Under the pieces are notes generated by a model. That model did no database searches. It was not told where the DNA came from and was given only the letters and a program-made list of their open reading frames with translations. 64,000 bases of DNA from NCBI GenBank assembly GCA_033675265.1, contig JAUJYZ010001358.1, positions 204,501 through 268,500 on the forward strand, written 5' to 3'. This stretch comes from Actinostola sp. cb2023 (taxonomy: Eukaryota > Cnidaria > Anthozoa > Actiniaria > Actinostolidae). Position 1 is the stretch's first letter. Each line of letters opens with the position of its first letter. A program made the translations under genes and the position numbers. Positions 48,601-60,195 of this stretch are shown piece by piece.

Positions 48601-51395
48601 AACGACCGCGTATCCACTAGAAACGACCGCGTACACTTGAAACGACCGCGTATCCACTTGATACGCGTATCCACTTGAAACGACCGATCCACTTGAAACG
48701 ACCGCGTCCACTAGAAACGACCGCGTATCCACTTGATACGACCGCGTATCCACGAAAACGCGTATCCACTAGAAACGACCGCGTATCCACTTGATACGAC
48801 CGCGATCCACGACTAGAAACGACCGCGTATCCACTTGAAACGACCGCGTATCCACGCGACGATCCACTTGAAACGACCGCGTATCCACTTGAAACGACGC
48901 GCGTATCCACTTGAAACGACCGCGTATCCACTTGAAACGAACGACCGCGTATCCACTTGAAACGACCGCGTATCCACTTGAAACGACCGCGTATCCACTG
49001 AAACGACCGCGTATCCACTTGAAACGACCGCGTATCCACTTGAAACGACCGCGTATCCACTTGAAACGACCGCGTATCCACTAGAAACGACCGCGTATCC
49101 ACTTGAACGACTAAAATCCACTAGAAACGACCGCGTATCCACTTGAACGACCGCGTATCCACTTGAAACGACCGCGTATCCACTAAACGACCGCGTATCC
49201 GACGACCGCGTATCCACTTGAAACGACCGCGTATCCACGACCGCGTATCCACTAGAAACGACGTATCCACTTGAAACGACCGCCATCCACTTGATGCGAC
49301 CGCGCGATACGACCGACCACGTATCCACTAGAAACGCGTATCCACTAGAAACGACCGCGTATCCACTTGATACGACGACCCACTTGTTACGACCGCACTT
49401 GATACGACCGCCACTTTGTTACGACCGCGCGTATCCACTTGATGCGACCGCGTATCCACTAGAAACGACCGCGTATCCACTAGAAACGACCGCGTATCCA
49501 CTACGAAACGACCGCGTATCCACTAGAAACGACCGCGTATCCACTAGAAACGACCGCGTATCCACTAGAAACGACCGCGTATCCACTAGAACGACCGCGT
49601 ATCCACTAGAAACGACCGCGTATCCACACTCCACTAGAAACGACCGCGTATCCACTAAAAACGACCGCGTATCCACTAGATACGACCGCGTATCCACTAG
49701 AAACGACCGCGTATCCACTTGAAACGACCGCGTATCCACTTGATACGACCGCGTATCCACGAAACGACCGCGTATCCACTAGAAACGACCGCGTATCCAC
49801 TTGAAACGACCGCGTCCACGACCACCGTATCCACTAGAAACGATTGCGTATCCACTTGATACGACCGCATATCCACTTGTATACGACCGCGTTTTCATTG
49901 ATACGACCGCGCGACCGCGTATCCACTTGATACGACCGCGTATCCACTAGAAACGACCGCGTATCCACTAGAAACGACCGCGTATCCACTAGAAACGACC
50001 GCGTATCCACTAGAAACGACGACCGCGTATCCACTAGAAACGACCGCGTATCCACTAGAAACGACCGCGTATCCACTTGATACGAACGCGTATCCACTTG
50101 AAACGACCGCGTATCCACTTGATACGAAACGACCGCGTATCACTTGATACGACCGCGTATCCACGACCGACCGTATCCACCACGCGTATCCACGAACGCG
50201 TCCACGATCGCATATCCACTAGAAACGACCGCGTATCCACAACGACCGCGTAGAAACGACCGCGTGTCCACTATCCAAACGACACTAGAAACGACCGCGT
50301 ATCCACTAAAAACGACCGCGTATCCACTAGAAACGACCGCGTATCCACTAGAACGACGACCGCGTATCCACGAAAACGACCGCGTATCCACTAGAAACGA
50401 CCGCGTATCCACTAGAAACGACCGCGTATCCACTTGATGCGACCGCGTCGACCACGTATCCACTAGAAACGATTGCGTATGCACTTGATACGACCGCATA
50501 TCCACTTGTTACGACCGCGTTTTCATTGATGCGACCGCGTATCCACTTGATACGACCGCGTATCCACTAGAAACGACCGCGTATCCACTAGAAACGACCG
50601 CGTATCCACTAGAAACGACCCCGTATCCACTTGATACGACCGCGTATCCACTTGATACGACCGCGTATCCACTAGAAACGACCGCGTATCCACTTGATAC
50701 GACCGCGTATCGACGACCGCGCGTGATACGACCGCGTATCCACTAGAAACGACCGCGTAACTACTAGAAACGACCGCGTGTCCACTAGAAACGACCGCGT
50801 ATCCACTTGATACGACCGCGTATCCACTAGAAACGACCGCGTATCAACTAGAAACGAGCCGCGTATCTACTAGAAACGACCGCGTATCCACTAGAAACGA
50901 CCGCGTATCCACTAGAAACGACCGCGTATCCACTTGATGCGACCGCGTAATCACTTGATGCGACCGCGTATCCACTTGATGCGACCGCGTATCCACTTGA
51001 TGCGACCGCGTAATCACTTGATGCGGCCGCGTATCCACTTGTTACGACCGCGTATCCACTTGATGCGACCGCGTAATCACTTGATGCGACCGCGTATCCA
51101 CTTGATGCGACCGCGTAATCACTTGATGCGGCCGCGTATCCACTTGTTACGACCGCGTATCCACTTGATGCGACCGCGTAATCATTTGATGCGACCGCGT
51201 ATCCACTTGATGCGACCGCGTATCCACTTGATGTGACCGCGTATCCACTTGATGCGACCGCGTAATCACTTGATGCGGCCGCGTATCCACTTGTTACGAC
51301 CGCGTATCCACTTGATGCGACCGCGTAATCACTTGATGCGACCGCGTATCCACTTGATGCGACCGCGTATCCACTTGATGCGACTGCGTATCCAC
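45606..51395. repeat. 5.8-kb CpG-rich 21-bp satellite
   Basis: The monomer is CGACCGCGTATCCAC followed by TAGAAA, TTGAAA, TTGATA, TTGATG or TTGTTA; up to ~275 units. The first 4.7 kb has many truncated units. The right end (50930-51395) is regular and shows higher-order units marked by TTGATGCGGCCGCG (NotI site) spaced 105 and 147 bp. 21 bp equals 7 codons, so VDTRS-, SGYAVV- and KWIRGRF-type frames are open on the minus strand and are not genes. Confidence 0.96.
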
Positions 51396-51610
51396 TTGAA
51401 ACGGCTCCCGTAGGCGAGTCAAAATAGAAGTAGACGAGTAAAAATGTCCAGCCGTATTACACAACTCTATCTGTAATAAATTGTTTATTATATGACAACA
51501 AAATTAACCAAAAACCGTCCTTTTTGTCTTTCGTTGCTTATTTGTTAGCGTACAAAAATTGTGTTTGTGATGTGTTTGTGAAATGCGCGCGCTCTCACAC
51601 ATTCGATACA
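51395..51610. mobile_element. Border sequence related to the interior of the 4.7-kb element
   Basis: GACGAGTAAAAATGTCCAGC, CGTATTACACAACT, AATAAATTGTTTATTATA, TGACAACAAAATTAA and GCGCGCGCTCTCA match the reverse complement of about 40770-40990. The satellite therefore ends inside such an element. Confidence 0.7.
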
Positions 51611-51879
51611 CCATGGAGCTCCTGCTCAAGAGATTTTTCGTTGGCTTTTTTTACCATGCAGAAAGATTGTGTTTTTTTCATATTTTCTATACAGATATCA
51701 TTAAAAAGTAGTTGTTTGTTTCCCTATTCCCTTTAGACATACTTTTCTGTCGTTGTATAGTGGTTTTTTTCTTTTTGCAATGAAAACCAAAACTGGTACA
51801 AAACATGTTGTGTTCAAAACCGGTTTTACCGGGTTATAAGCTTGGTAATACGACAATCTACAGTGGGTAATACTCTCGG

Positions 51880-52270
51880 ATATTGTTATATTTCTCACAA
51901 TCCAGTGGTTGTTTATTTCATAAAACAATTATTCCACTCAATCTCGTCGTACATGGCTGATGGCAGCTAGCAGCTCTTATTATATAGACAACCATTGGAT
52001 ATGAGCAAGCAAGCGCTCTGATTGGCTACTCTACTAGTAGGCTATCAGCTCATATACCACGAGTAGAGAAAGTTGGAGATTTTCAACAATGGCAAACCGG
52101 TTTTGCCGAACTAAAATAAAAACAATGTTATAGTTCTCACAATCCAGTGGTTGTCTATATAATAAAACAATTATTCCACTCAATCTCGTCGTACATGGCT
52201 TACTCGGCTAGCGCCTCGTTGGCTATCAGCTCGTGTACGACTCGATTTCGTGGAATAATTGTTAAATGTC
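51880..52270. repeat. Duplicated AACAATTATTCCACTCAATC hairpin element
   Basis: CTCACAATCCAGTGGTTGT...TCGTCGTACATGGCT occurs at about 51893 and 52137. The second copy continues into an inverted end (ACGACTCGATTTCGTGGAAT), forming a hairpin. Confidence 0.75.
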
Positions 52271-52369
52271 GCGCGCGCAAAACGAATTTATTATGAGACA
52301 CGTGACATTTATTGTAGTGTTAATCTCTTTTGAGATGGACAACGTAATGACATTGACTTGATTGTGTTA

Positions 52370-54631
52370 CCATAGTAACCAATCAATGTCCTGTCTAGTC
52401 ACCCTATTTCTGTTCTCCTAACCACCACTGTGTAGTAGACTGTGGTGTTGCAGTGCATGTTGATACTAGCTTGTGTTAGTGTCACCATAATAACCAATTA
52501 GCTTATTTTCTTTCAAATACCAAGGTCAGTTCATGTCCTGTCTGGTCACCCTATTTCTGTTCACCTAACCACCACTGTGTAGTAGACTGTGGTGTTCCAG
52601 TGCATTTTGATACTGTGTTAGTGTCACCATAGAAACCAATCAGTTGGATATTCAAGCTTTCAAATACCAAGGTCAGTTCATGTCCTGTCTGGTCACCCTA
52701 TTTCTGTTCTCCTAACCACCACTGTGTAGTAGACTGTGGTGTTCCAGTGCATTTTGATACTGTGTTAGTGTCACCATAGAAACCAATCAGTTGGATATTC
52801 AAGCTTTCAAATACCAAGGTCAGTTCATGTCCTGTCTGGTCACCCTATTTCTGTTCTCCTAACCACCACTGTGTAGTAGACTGTGGTGTTCCAGTGCATT
52901 TTGATACTGTGTTAGTGTCACCATAGTAACCAATCAGTTGGACATTCAAGTTTCAAATACCAAGGTCAGTTCATGTCCTGTCTGGTCACCCTATTCTGTT
53001 CTCCTAACCACCACTGTGTAGTAGACTGTGGTGTTCCAGTGCAATTTGATACTGTGTTAGTGTCACCATAGTAACCAATCAGTTGGACATTCATGTTTCA
53101 AATGCCAAGGTCAGTTCATGTCCTGTCTGGTCACCCTATTTCTGTCATCCTAACCACCACTGTGTAGTAGACTGTGGTGTTCCAGTGCATTTTGATACTG
53201 TGTTAGTGTCACCATAGTAACCAATCAGTTGGACATTCAAGTTTCAAATACCAAGGTCAGTTCATGTCCTGTCTGGTCACCTTATTTCTGTTCTCCTAAC
53301 TACCACTGTGTAGTAGACTGTGGTGTTCCAGTGCAATTTGATACTGTGTTAGTGTCACCATAGTAACCAATCAGTTGGACATTCAAGTTTCAAATGCCAA
53401 GGTCAGTTCATGTCCTGTCTGGTCACCCTATTTCTGTCATCCTAACCACCACTGTGTAGTAGACTGTGGTGTTCCAGTGCAATTTGATACTGTGTTAGTG
53501 TCACCATAGTAACCAATCAGTTGGACATTCAAGTTTCAAATGCCAAGGTCAGTTCATGTCCTGTCTGGTCACCCTATTTCTGTCATCCTAACCACCACTG
53601 TGTAGTAGACTGTGGTGTTCCAGTGCATTTTGATACTGTGTTAGTGTCACCATAGTAACCAATCAATGTCCTGTCTGGTCACCCTATTTCTGTTCACCTA
53701 ACCATCAATGTGTAGCAGACTGTGGTGTTGCAGTGCATTTTGATACTGTGTTAGTGTCACCATAGTAACCAATCAGTTGGACATTCAAGCTTTCAAATAC
53801 CAAGGTCAGTTCATGTCCTGTCTGTTCACCCTATTTCTGTTCTCCTAACCACCACTGTGTAGTAGACTGTGGTGTTGCAGTGCATTTTGATACTGTGTTA
53901 GTGTCACCATAGTAACCAATCAGTTGGACATTCAAGCTTTCAAATGCCAAGGTCAGTTCATGTCCTATCTGGTCACCCTATTTCTGTTCTCCTAACCACC
54001 ACTGTGTAGAAGACTGTGGTGTTGCAGTGCATTTTGATACTGTGTTAGTGTCACCATAGTAACCAATCAGTTTATTGGACATTCAAGCTTTCAAATACCA
54101 AAGTCAGTTCATGTCCTGTCTGGTCACCCTATTTCTGTTCTCCTAACCACCACTGTGTAGAAGACTGTGGTGTTGCAGTGCATTTTGATACTGTGTTAGT
54201 GTCACCATAGTAACCAATCAGTTGGACATTGAAGCTTTCAAATGCCAAGGTCAGTTCATGTCCTATCTGGTCACCCTATTTCTGTTCTCCTATCCACCAC
54301 TGTGTAGTAGACTGTGGTGTTCCAGTGCATTTTGATACTGTGTTAGTGTCACCATAGTAACCAATCAGTTTATTGGACATTCAAGCTTTCAAATACCAAG
54401 GTCAGTTCATGTCCTGTCTGGTCACCCTATTTCTGTCCTCCTAACCACCACTGTGTAGTAGACTGTGGTGTTGCAGTGCATTTTGATACTGTGTTAGTGT
54501 CACCATAGTAACCAATCAGTTTATTGGACATTCAAGCTTTCAAATACCAAGGTCAGTTCATGTCCTGTCTGGTCACCCTATTTCTGTCCTCCTAACCACC
54601 ACTGTGTAGTAGACTGTGGTGTTGCAGTGCA
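52370..54631. repeat. 147-bp tandem array (~15 units) sharing the 3' end of the adjacent gene
   Basis: Unit words are ACCAATCAGTTGGACATTCA, AAGGTCAGTTCATGTCCTGT, GGTCACCCTATTTCTGT, ACCACCACTGTGTAGTAGAC and TGTTAGTGTCACCATAG. The part from TTTCTGT to GCAGTGCA is, on the minus strand, the last 16 or so codons and stop of the gene at 54578-56417. The array and gene diverge right after TGCAGTGCA. Confidence 0.93.
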
Positions 54632-56417
54632 AAGAAAATCCTTGTTGACATGGTTGTAAAACCCAAAGTAGTCAGCATTCTTGACGTTAGCCGCGTTCAA
54701 TTCACAAGCATGGTGAGACGACTTGGTTGCCATAGAGACATGTAAGTGCTTGGAGGGTTGATTCCAGACCGCTACGGTGCAGTTGAAACACTCGTGTCCT
54801 CTAATGTTAATATGAATGAATCGTTTACAGGTCCCTCCTAGGAGTGGGCGAATTGCGAAGAGTTTCATGCTTTCCAAATGGCCCTTCAAAAAGTCTGAAA
54901 CGTGAGCGCTTTCGGGGCCTCTTCGTTGGTAGTCACACGTTGCTCTATACATTGTGGAATGCTTACGGATGGATATCATTTGGCTACGCGGCATACGATA
55001 AGCATTCCAGTTCGGCGTCGCTTCGTTCTTCGGAAAGTCCTTGAAAAAGGGTTTGTGAGCGAATGGATTTCTCTGGAAAGAAAACGACTCAATCAGAGTC
55101 CAGGCCTTGTTTGGGCGGCCAAAAGCACAATAGACTGGGACAACGGTGTTGGTATCAGAACGAGTGATCCTGTAGACACCTTTGGATGGCACTGTACTTG
55201 CAGCAACCATAACATCCATACAAGATGAAATCTTCTTCTCACACACCTTGCCCCAGTACAGCTTTGGACACTTGCAGGTGAACTTGTGTTTCGGGGTGTG
55301 GCAGTGGTCTACGCATGTCCCTCCGTTCATACAAGGCTGAGATCGACAGCAGCCATTATAACACACACCTGGCTGAACCATGTGGGATTTCTGTTGATAG
55401 AAGAGAATGATTATTAATTGTATGATCTATATATATTTTGAATTTTACAAACCAACAAAAGGATTTGGAGTATTTTACTCTATACCACAGGAACCCCATA
55501 AAAAAGACGCGCGCAAACACACATCGTTTTATTGAGTAGTAGCTTCAGAAGCTTCCAAAACTAAAGTATTGGAATATTAATATTAATATTAATATTAATA
55601 TTAATATTAATATTAAGTTTTGAACATTTTGTGACGTCAAATCCATTGTCAATAAGAGTACAGACAATGGAAAACCCCTTGCGATTTGTTAAATTGACAC
55701 ACACTTGACGTCATAAAATGTTCAAAACTCAAGTGGAATCACGAGCGTAGCGAGTGATTTCACTGCCAAGTTTTGGACATTTTATGACGTCAAGTGTGTG
55801 TCAATAAGAGTACAGACAACTCAAAACCATCTTCAATTTGTTTTTTACAATAACAAAGTCAAAAAACATCCAAAAACAAGGAAAAAGTTTGAAAGAAAAA
55901 CTGTTTCAAGCGTGCGCTGGCTCCGTGCGCGAGCAATTCGTCATGCTATGTGTCTGTACTCTTATTGACAACGGCTGAGAGCCAATCAGATATGATTGTG
56001 AGATTTCGCTATGTTATTGTAAAAAAAAACTTATTCCTTGATATTTCGAACCGAATAACATTCCAAATACCTTTTTATTCTATTTACAAATAAAATGCAC
56101 AGAATCTCACCCCTTTGTATAAAGTCAGCTACAAAGTCATCTGCCTTGGACATCTTGTCCTCGTCCAGCAACTCACATCTCGCACCCTTCATCTGACACG
56201 CCTTACAACGACAGTCATGGACACAAGATGAGTAGCACTTCTTTGGATCATCAGTGGTAATGTTCTTGTAGGAGTGACCCTTGAGATGTTTTCCACGGAC
56301 GATGTCTTCGGGCTTTGGAAAAACCCGTCCAGAATAGCAGGTGCCGACGCAGTGGAATTTACTGGTCACGTGGGGAATACATAAACAGGAGATGATGAAA
56401 ATGTAATGTGTCTTCAT
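54578..56417 (-). CDS. Secreted PAN/EGF/fibrinogen-like protein, skeletal-organic-matrix-protein-like
   Basis: Two coding exons, 56417-56088 and 55390-54578 (TAG), give 380 residues. ATG 56417 follows an acceptor (CTCCAG at 56424), implying an upstream 5' UTR exon. Residues 1-19 are a signal peptide (MKTHYIFIISCLCIPHVTS). A PAN/apple-like segment (CYSSCVHDCRCKACQ) follows to about residue 95. The EGF-like domain is at about 120-161 (CMNGGTCVD...CKCPKLYWGKVCE) and a fibrinogen-related region runs to the end. Donor choice is uncertain: the obvious GGG|GTGAGA gives a phase clash, while TTT|GTAAAT at 56087 keeps frame; a decayed paralogue also keeps frame by a donor in this stretch. The architecture resembles coral skeletal organic matrix proteins, inferred from memory. 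Expected role: extracellular matrix or lectin-like binding. The last ~16 codons are shared with the adjacent tandem array. Confidence 0.8.
55568..55617. repeat. (AATATT)n in the intron of the secreted-protein gene
   Basis: About eight hexamer units. Confidence 0.9.
55614..55990. mobile_element. Hairpin element with TTGACGTCATAAAATG arms, in the intron
   Basis: ACACACACTTGACGTCATAA and TTATGACGTCAAGTGTGTGT are inverted around GAATCACGAGCGTAGCGAGTGATTT-like DNA. A third partial copy of the arm is near 55617, and TCAATAAGAGTACAGACA occurs at 55650 and 55800, with its inverse near 55955. Confidence 0.75.
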
Positions 56418-56422
56418 CGCTG

Positions 56423-56776
56423 CCTGGAGAGAAAGAATTTTGAATAAAACAGTCAAAGTAATTTAGATATTTGGAATTTGCAGTCAGGATTCATAATACT
56501 AAATTCTATATTTTTTAAAGTTTAATAAGCCAGAGACAATTAAAATTCAAAAGAGTTTAATAATTTAGTTATTTAGTTCAGACGTCGTGCTAATCATGAG
56601 CCGTTCTTATTTCAAACAATTAGATAATGATGCGGCTTCTTTTGAAGTAATTAAAAACGGATCTTGGAAAGTACGGCGTTTGAACTACAAGGCCTAATTT
56701 AGCACAACAAGATCAGTTTTCAGTTCGATCGTTACTAAATGTCCGAATTCATATTAGTGCACGTGAGAGACGTTAA
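56423..56776. other. Upstream flank of the secreted-protein gene, exon not located
   Basis: An acceptor at 56424-56425 implies a noncoding first exon further right, but I cannot identify it. The stretch is AT-rich and otherwise unremarkable. Confidence 0.35.
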
Positions 56777-57090
56777 ACTAAGGCCCCGTTCACACAATAC
56801 CGGACGAATTTTTAACCGTTCAAAAAGTTGACCAGTGCACACCGTTTACACGGAACTAGCCTGCGTAGCAAGCGTTTTTTAGGCCGCGCGGCCAAAAAAC
56901 GAAAACTCTTCCGCGCGGCCTAAAAAACGCTTGCTACGCAGGCTAACACGGAACCGTCTCTTTAACTGTATAACATTTTGAATATAATTTTTATCCGGAT
57001 ACCGCAGTTCCGTGCGAACGGAACGCCTAAACGTACAACTTTTTGAACGGTTAAAAATTCGTACGGTACCGTGTGAAACTGGGGCCTTAC
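56777..57090. mobile_element. TAAGGCCCCGTTCACAC element with a second hairpin inserted
   Basis: Outer ends TAAGGCCCCGTTCACAC and (reverse) TAAGGCCCCAGTTTCACAC enclose arms with TTTTTAACCGTTCAAAAAG. A perfect inner palindrome (TAGCCTGCGTAGCAAGCG... to its reverse) sits at about 56858-56945, flanked on both sides by ACACGGAAC. Confidence 0.88.
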
Positions 57091-57109
57091 TGGACGGCAG
57101 AAGCAAAAA

Positions 57110-58400
57110 TAAGCAAAAGTCATTGATAAAGCAACATGTAATAATTAAATAATTCGAATTTACTCGTCAGGAGTCTTCTGTCCCGTTGCCAATTGGTGAG
57201 CATTTGTGGCACCTTGCCTAGACCCAAGATCCTTGTTAAATTCATCGCTCGTGTGATAGAAGATTTCATTCTTGTAAATGTACGACAAAAGATCTAGAGT
57301 ACAAATAAAGCTTTTGCTGTTGTTGTTGTTGTTGTTGTTGTAAAAATCAGGACAGCCAAGAAAAACAACGTGGCTCCATGGAACTGATAGTTTCAAAAAG
57401 GCGTGATTTTATAACGGTTTAATATGTAGCCTTAAATTTACTTTTTACACTGATTTAGTTCTTATAAGAAAAATGTCTGCTTTGGGAACGTTTGGGAGCC
57501 GAGTTTGTCCTTCAGTAATTAATCTTCACCTACGAATTGGGCGCTAAACAAATCATGCAAGTTACATGTACCTATAGCGTAGGGAGACTACAATAGCGTC
57601 AAACAAACATATCAGTTATCCTAGCTAGCTATAGTATTCGTGTATTCCAATACTTACTTAGTCGTTGTCTTCACTAATATCCTATTACAAAATCGTTGGT
57701 AAGCGGATGAAGAATCAGAAGCCTTTTCTCGTCAAAACACGGCTGCCCAATTTAAGCGCAAATCAACTTAGAATCTGTTTTCACAGAACTGTTCCAAACA
57801 CTGTTCCAAAACCAAACACATGCAATGTTAATCTGAGAAGTAAGCGGAGTTTCGATCGATGTGCCTGTAACGGTAAGACAAACAGAATGATGAACAGTTT
57901 TATATATAGCAACAGTAAATAAATTATAACAGCAACTAATTATATATCAATAGCAATATTAATTTCCATTTATATTTATATAGTAGCATATTTTAATTTA
58001 GCATATTTTAGCATTATTGTTTAGAATCCTTTTAAATTGTATATTAAGTCTATCAATAGTATTTTTTATCAATTATTGTAATTTCCATGTAAAGTTTTTA
58101 CACAATTCAGCTATCCAGCTGCAATAGTATTTACTAATAATAAACTATCTAACTATCTAACTGTTCATTATAGATGAATTTGCTCAGTGATCATTATTCC
58201 TTGATTGCAAGCCACCACAATGTGAAATTGTAATTGCTCCAATGACATTGGTTGAAAGAAAAATGTTTACACGTTAAAAGTCGATCCCAGTGAAGGAGTA
58301 ATTTGGCCCAAGTTATCGACGCAAATAAGCAGTCTTTTAACCCCGTCTTCTAATGACGTCCTACTTTAAATAACATGCTGTAAAGAACGTCTAAGGCTTC
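57110..58400. other. No gene recognised
   Basis: Contains a (GTT)n tract at about 57316-57341 and AT-rich DNA. Open frames at 57160-57396 (minus) and 57665-57922 (plus) have no recognisable domain or supporting splice context. Confidence 0.4.
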
Positions 58401-58403
58401 GAT

Positions 58404-58622
58404 ATATACACCTATTCCAATAAACGTTGATCATGGATGATCTGAGACCAAGAGGAATTGTGGGTACGAGCTGCAGTTTTGAAATTTACATCATAGATAT
58501 CATAAGAAATTTGGACACTGGGAATTTCATACGTATTACTATAAACCATCTACAATTCCTCTCGGTCTCAGATCATCCATTTCAGATCATCCATGATCAA
58601 CGTTTATTGAAATAGGTGTATA
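58404..58622. mobile_element. MITE with TATACACCTATTCCAATAAA termini
   Basis: ACACCTATT-CAATAAACGTTGATCATGG at the left and its reverse at the right (AACGTTTATTGAAATAGGTGT). The inner GATGATCTGAGACC/GGTCTCAGATCATC also pairs; ~215 bp. Confidence 0.85.
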
Positions 58623-58712
58623 TACATATATTATTATACATTTAGGTATGTATATAGTATTTTATTTATTAATAAGCCTTTAACATCATTATTATTATTG
58701 TTATTTTTTATT

Positions 58713-58777
58713 GTAAAGCGCTATTGGATAAATTAGAAATAGTGCTATATACATTGATTATTATTATTATTATTATA
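58713..58777 (+). mobile_element. Retroposon 3' tail, TGTAAAGCGC...(ATT)n
   Basis: TTGTAAAGCGCTATTGG, then GTGCTATATACATTGATT and an ATT repeat. This is the usual form of a non-LTR retroposon or SINE tail; a second copy is at 63090-63215. Confidence 0.6.
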
Positions 58778-58807
58778 AGTAATGATTGTGGGAAACATTG
58801 AATAAGA

Positions 58808-58875
58808 AAAATCAGCGATAATAGGTTACGACGTTTCGACATCGTCGTAACCTATTATCACGTCGTAACCTATTA
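58808..58875. repeat. Tandem/inverted TAGGTTACGACG motif
   Basis: AGCGATAATAGGTTACGACG followed by CGTCGTAACCTATTATC twice; it can form a hairpin. Confidence 0.7.
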
Positions 58876-59332
58876 TCGCTATATTACTCCCATATATATG
58901 CTATACGGGTATGTGCCGCGGGATAGGGTATGGTTTTTGAGCTCCCAGGTCTGGGATAGGGTATCAATTTTTGCCTTTTTAGTCTGGGATAGGGTACGTT
59001 TTGGTCTGGTATAGGGTATGGTTTCCGCAATAACGTCGCTATCAGTTTACATATGCCTTTAGCACGCTTTCAATTGTAAACAAAAGACTGTTATTTGTCA
59101 ATATGTCAGCGATATGCCACTTTGGTAAACACTCCATTGTTGAAACGATAAGTCTGGGATAGGGTATACATTTTAAAGCTTTAGTCTGGAATAGGGTATG
59201 GAAAATCAAAATTTTAGGTCTGGGATAGGGTCAGGGTTTTGAGGTGTCCGCGGCACACCCCTACCCAAAAATACCCTTAGTGCACCTCCCCCCCCCCACA
59301 CACACACCCCCCCCCCCCCCCCCCCCCCGGGA
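58875..59332 (+). mobile_element. Poly-G/C-ended element, copy 2
   Basis: Starts ACTCCCATATATATGCTATACGGG, has at least seven TCTGGGATAGGGTA-type words, and ends in CCTC(C)n, (CA)n, (C)n and GGG. Same family as 41768-42110. Confidence 0.65.
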
Positions 59333-59456
59333 GTGGATAGCGCTACATATCCACTGAATGAATCCTTAACCGGTGGATAGAGAGTAGCGACTGGAGTAAA
59401 AACGTTTCTTTATATGGGAAGCGGTTACACGTGGCTGTAAACAGTTCTGATGTGAT

Positions 59457-59760
59457 ATACAGCTATTTCAAAAAAGGTTGGTGAAGGTTTTGGGTTTTGT
59501 TGCATCTTGCATCTTGCATACCAAGCACGAAATGCACTATGGGCGATGTGAATGGAGTCGGCGAAAGGTCACAACAATATGGACTCTTGGAATTTTCCCA
59601 AATTTTGTCTTCGCAATATGGATCCGGCATATTTTCTTCTGTATGTGCATGCTTACATTATTTATATATGATCCACAATACATTTCGGGCTTGGTATGCA
59701 AGATGCAACATGCAAGATGCAACAAAACCTTCACCAACCTTTTTTGAAATAGCTGTATAG
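59457..59760. mobile_element. MITE with ATACAGCTATTTCAAAAAAG termini
   Basis: ATACAGCTATTTCAAAAAAGG left, and its reverse complement right. The inner TTTGTTGCATCTTGCAT...GCATACCAAGC pairs too. ~300 bp; open frames inside are palindrome artefacts. Confidence 0.88.
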
Positions 59761-59936
59761 ATAGTTTATAAAACTTTGTAGCCAGAAGGTTGAATTGCAT
59801 AATAAAGATATATATACAAGGCATACGACAATATAATAACAAAAATAAAATAAAAACCCTAAAAAGTACAAGTACAGTATAAAATATATGCTAGGTTATG
59901 TTGCTTAGCGACAAGCGATAAACATGCCATTTCAGT

Positions 59937-59965
59937 TCAGTTCAGTTCAGTTCAGTTCTTTATTT
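59937..59965. repeat. (CAGTT)n pentamer
   Basis: About five units, followed by CTTTATTTGCACTATTCATAA-like DNA that resembles a retroposon tail. Confidence 0.8.
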
Positions 59966-60195
59966 GCACTATTCATAAATTATTAAATTACATTTTTTAT
60001 ACAGTAAAATTTTAACTCATAAAAAAGGATATATGGAATAAATTGTTGATGTATTAGAGAATGTGCGTACTGAGTGGCTGAAGTAGCAAAGGCTTTCGAG
60101 TCAGCCACTACAACAGGCATAATAACCGTTTCATTGACTTCATTGCATGGAAAGCCCATAACAAATTGTTTGAATTTGAATGGTTTTTTCTTCTT

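Noticed and set aside
45900..51240. Many VDTRS/SGYAVV/KWIRGRF open frames
   Set aside because: The 21-bp satellite is seven codons long, so frames stay open automatically. Frames shift at every truncated monomer.
59478..59842. Open frames of 87-101 codons
   Set aside because: They lie inside a palindromic MITE and are mirrored on the other strand.
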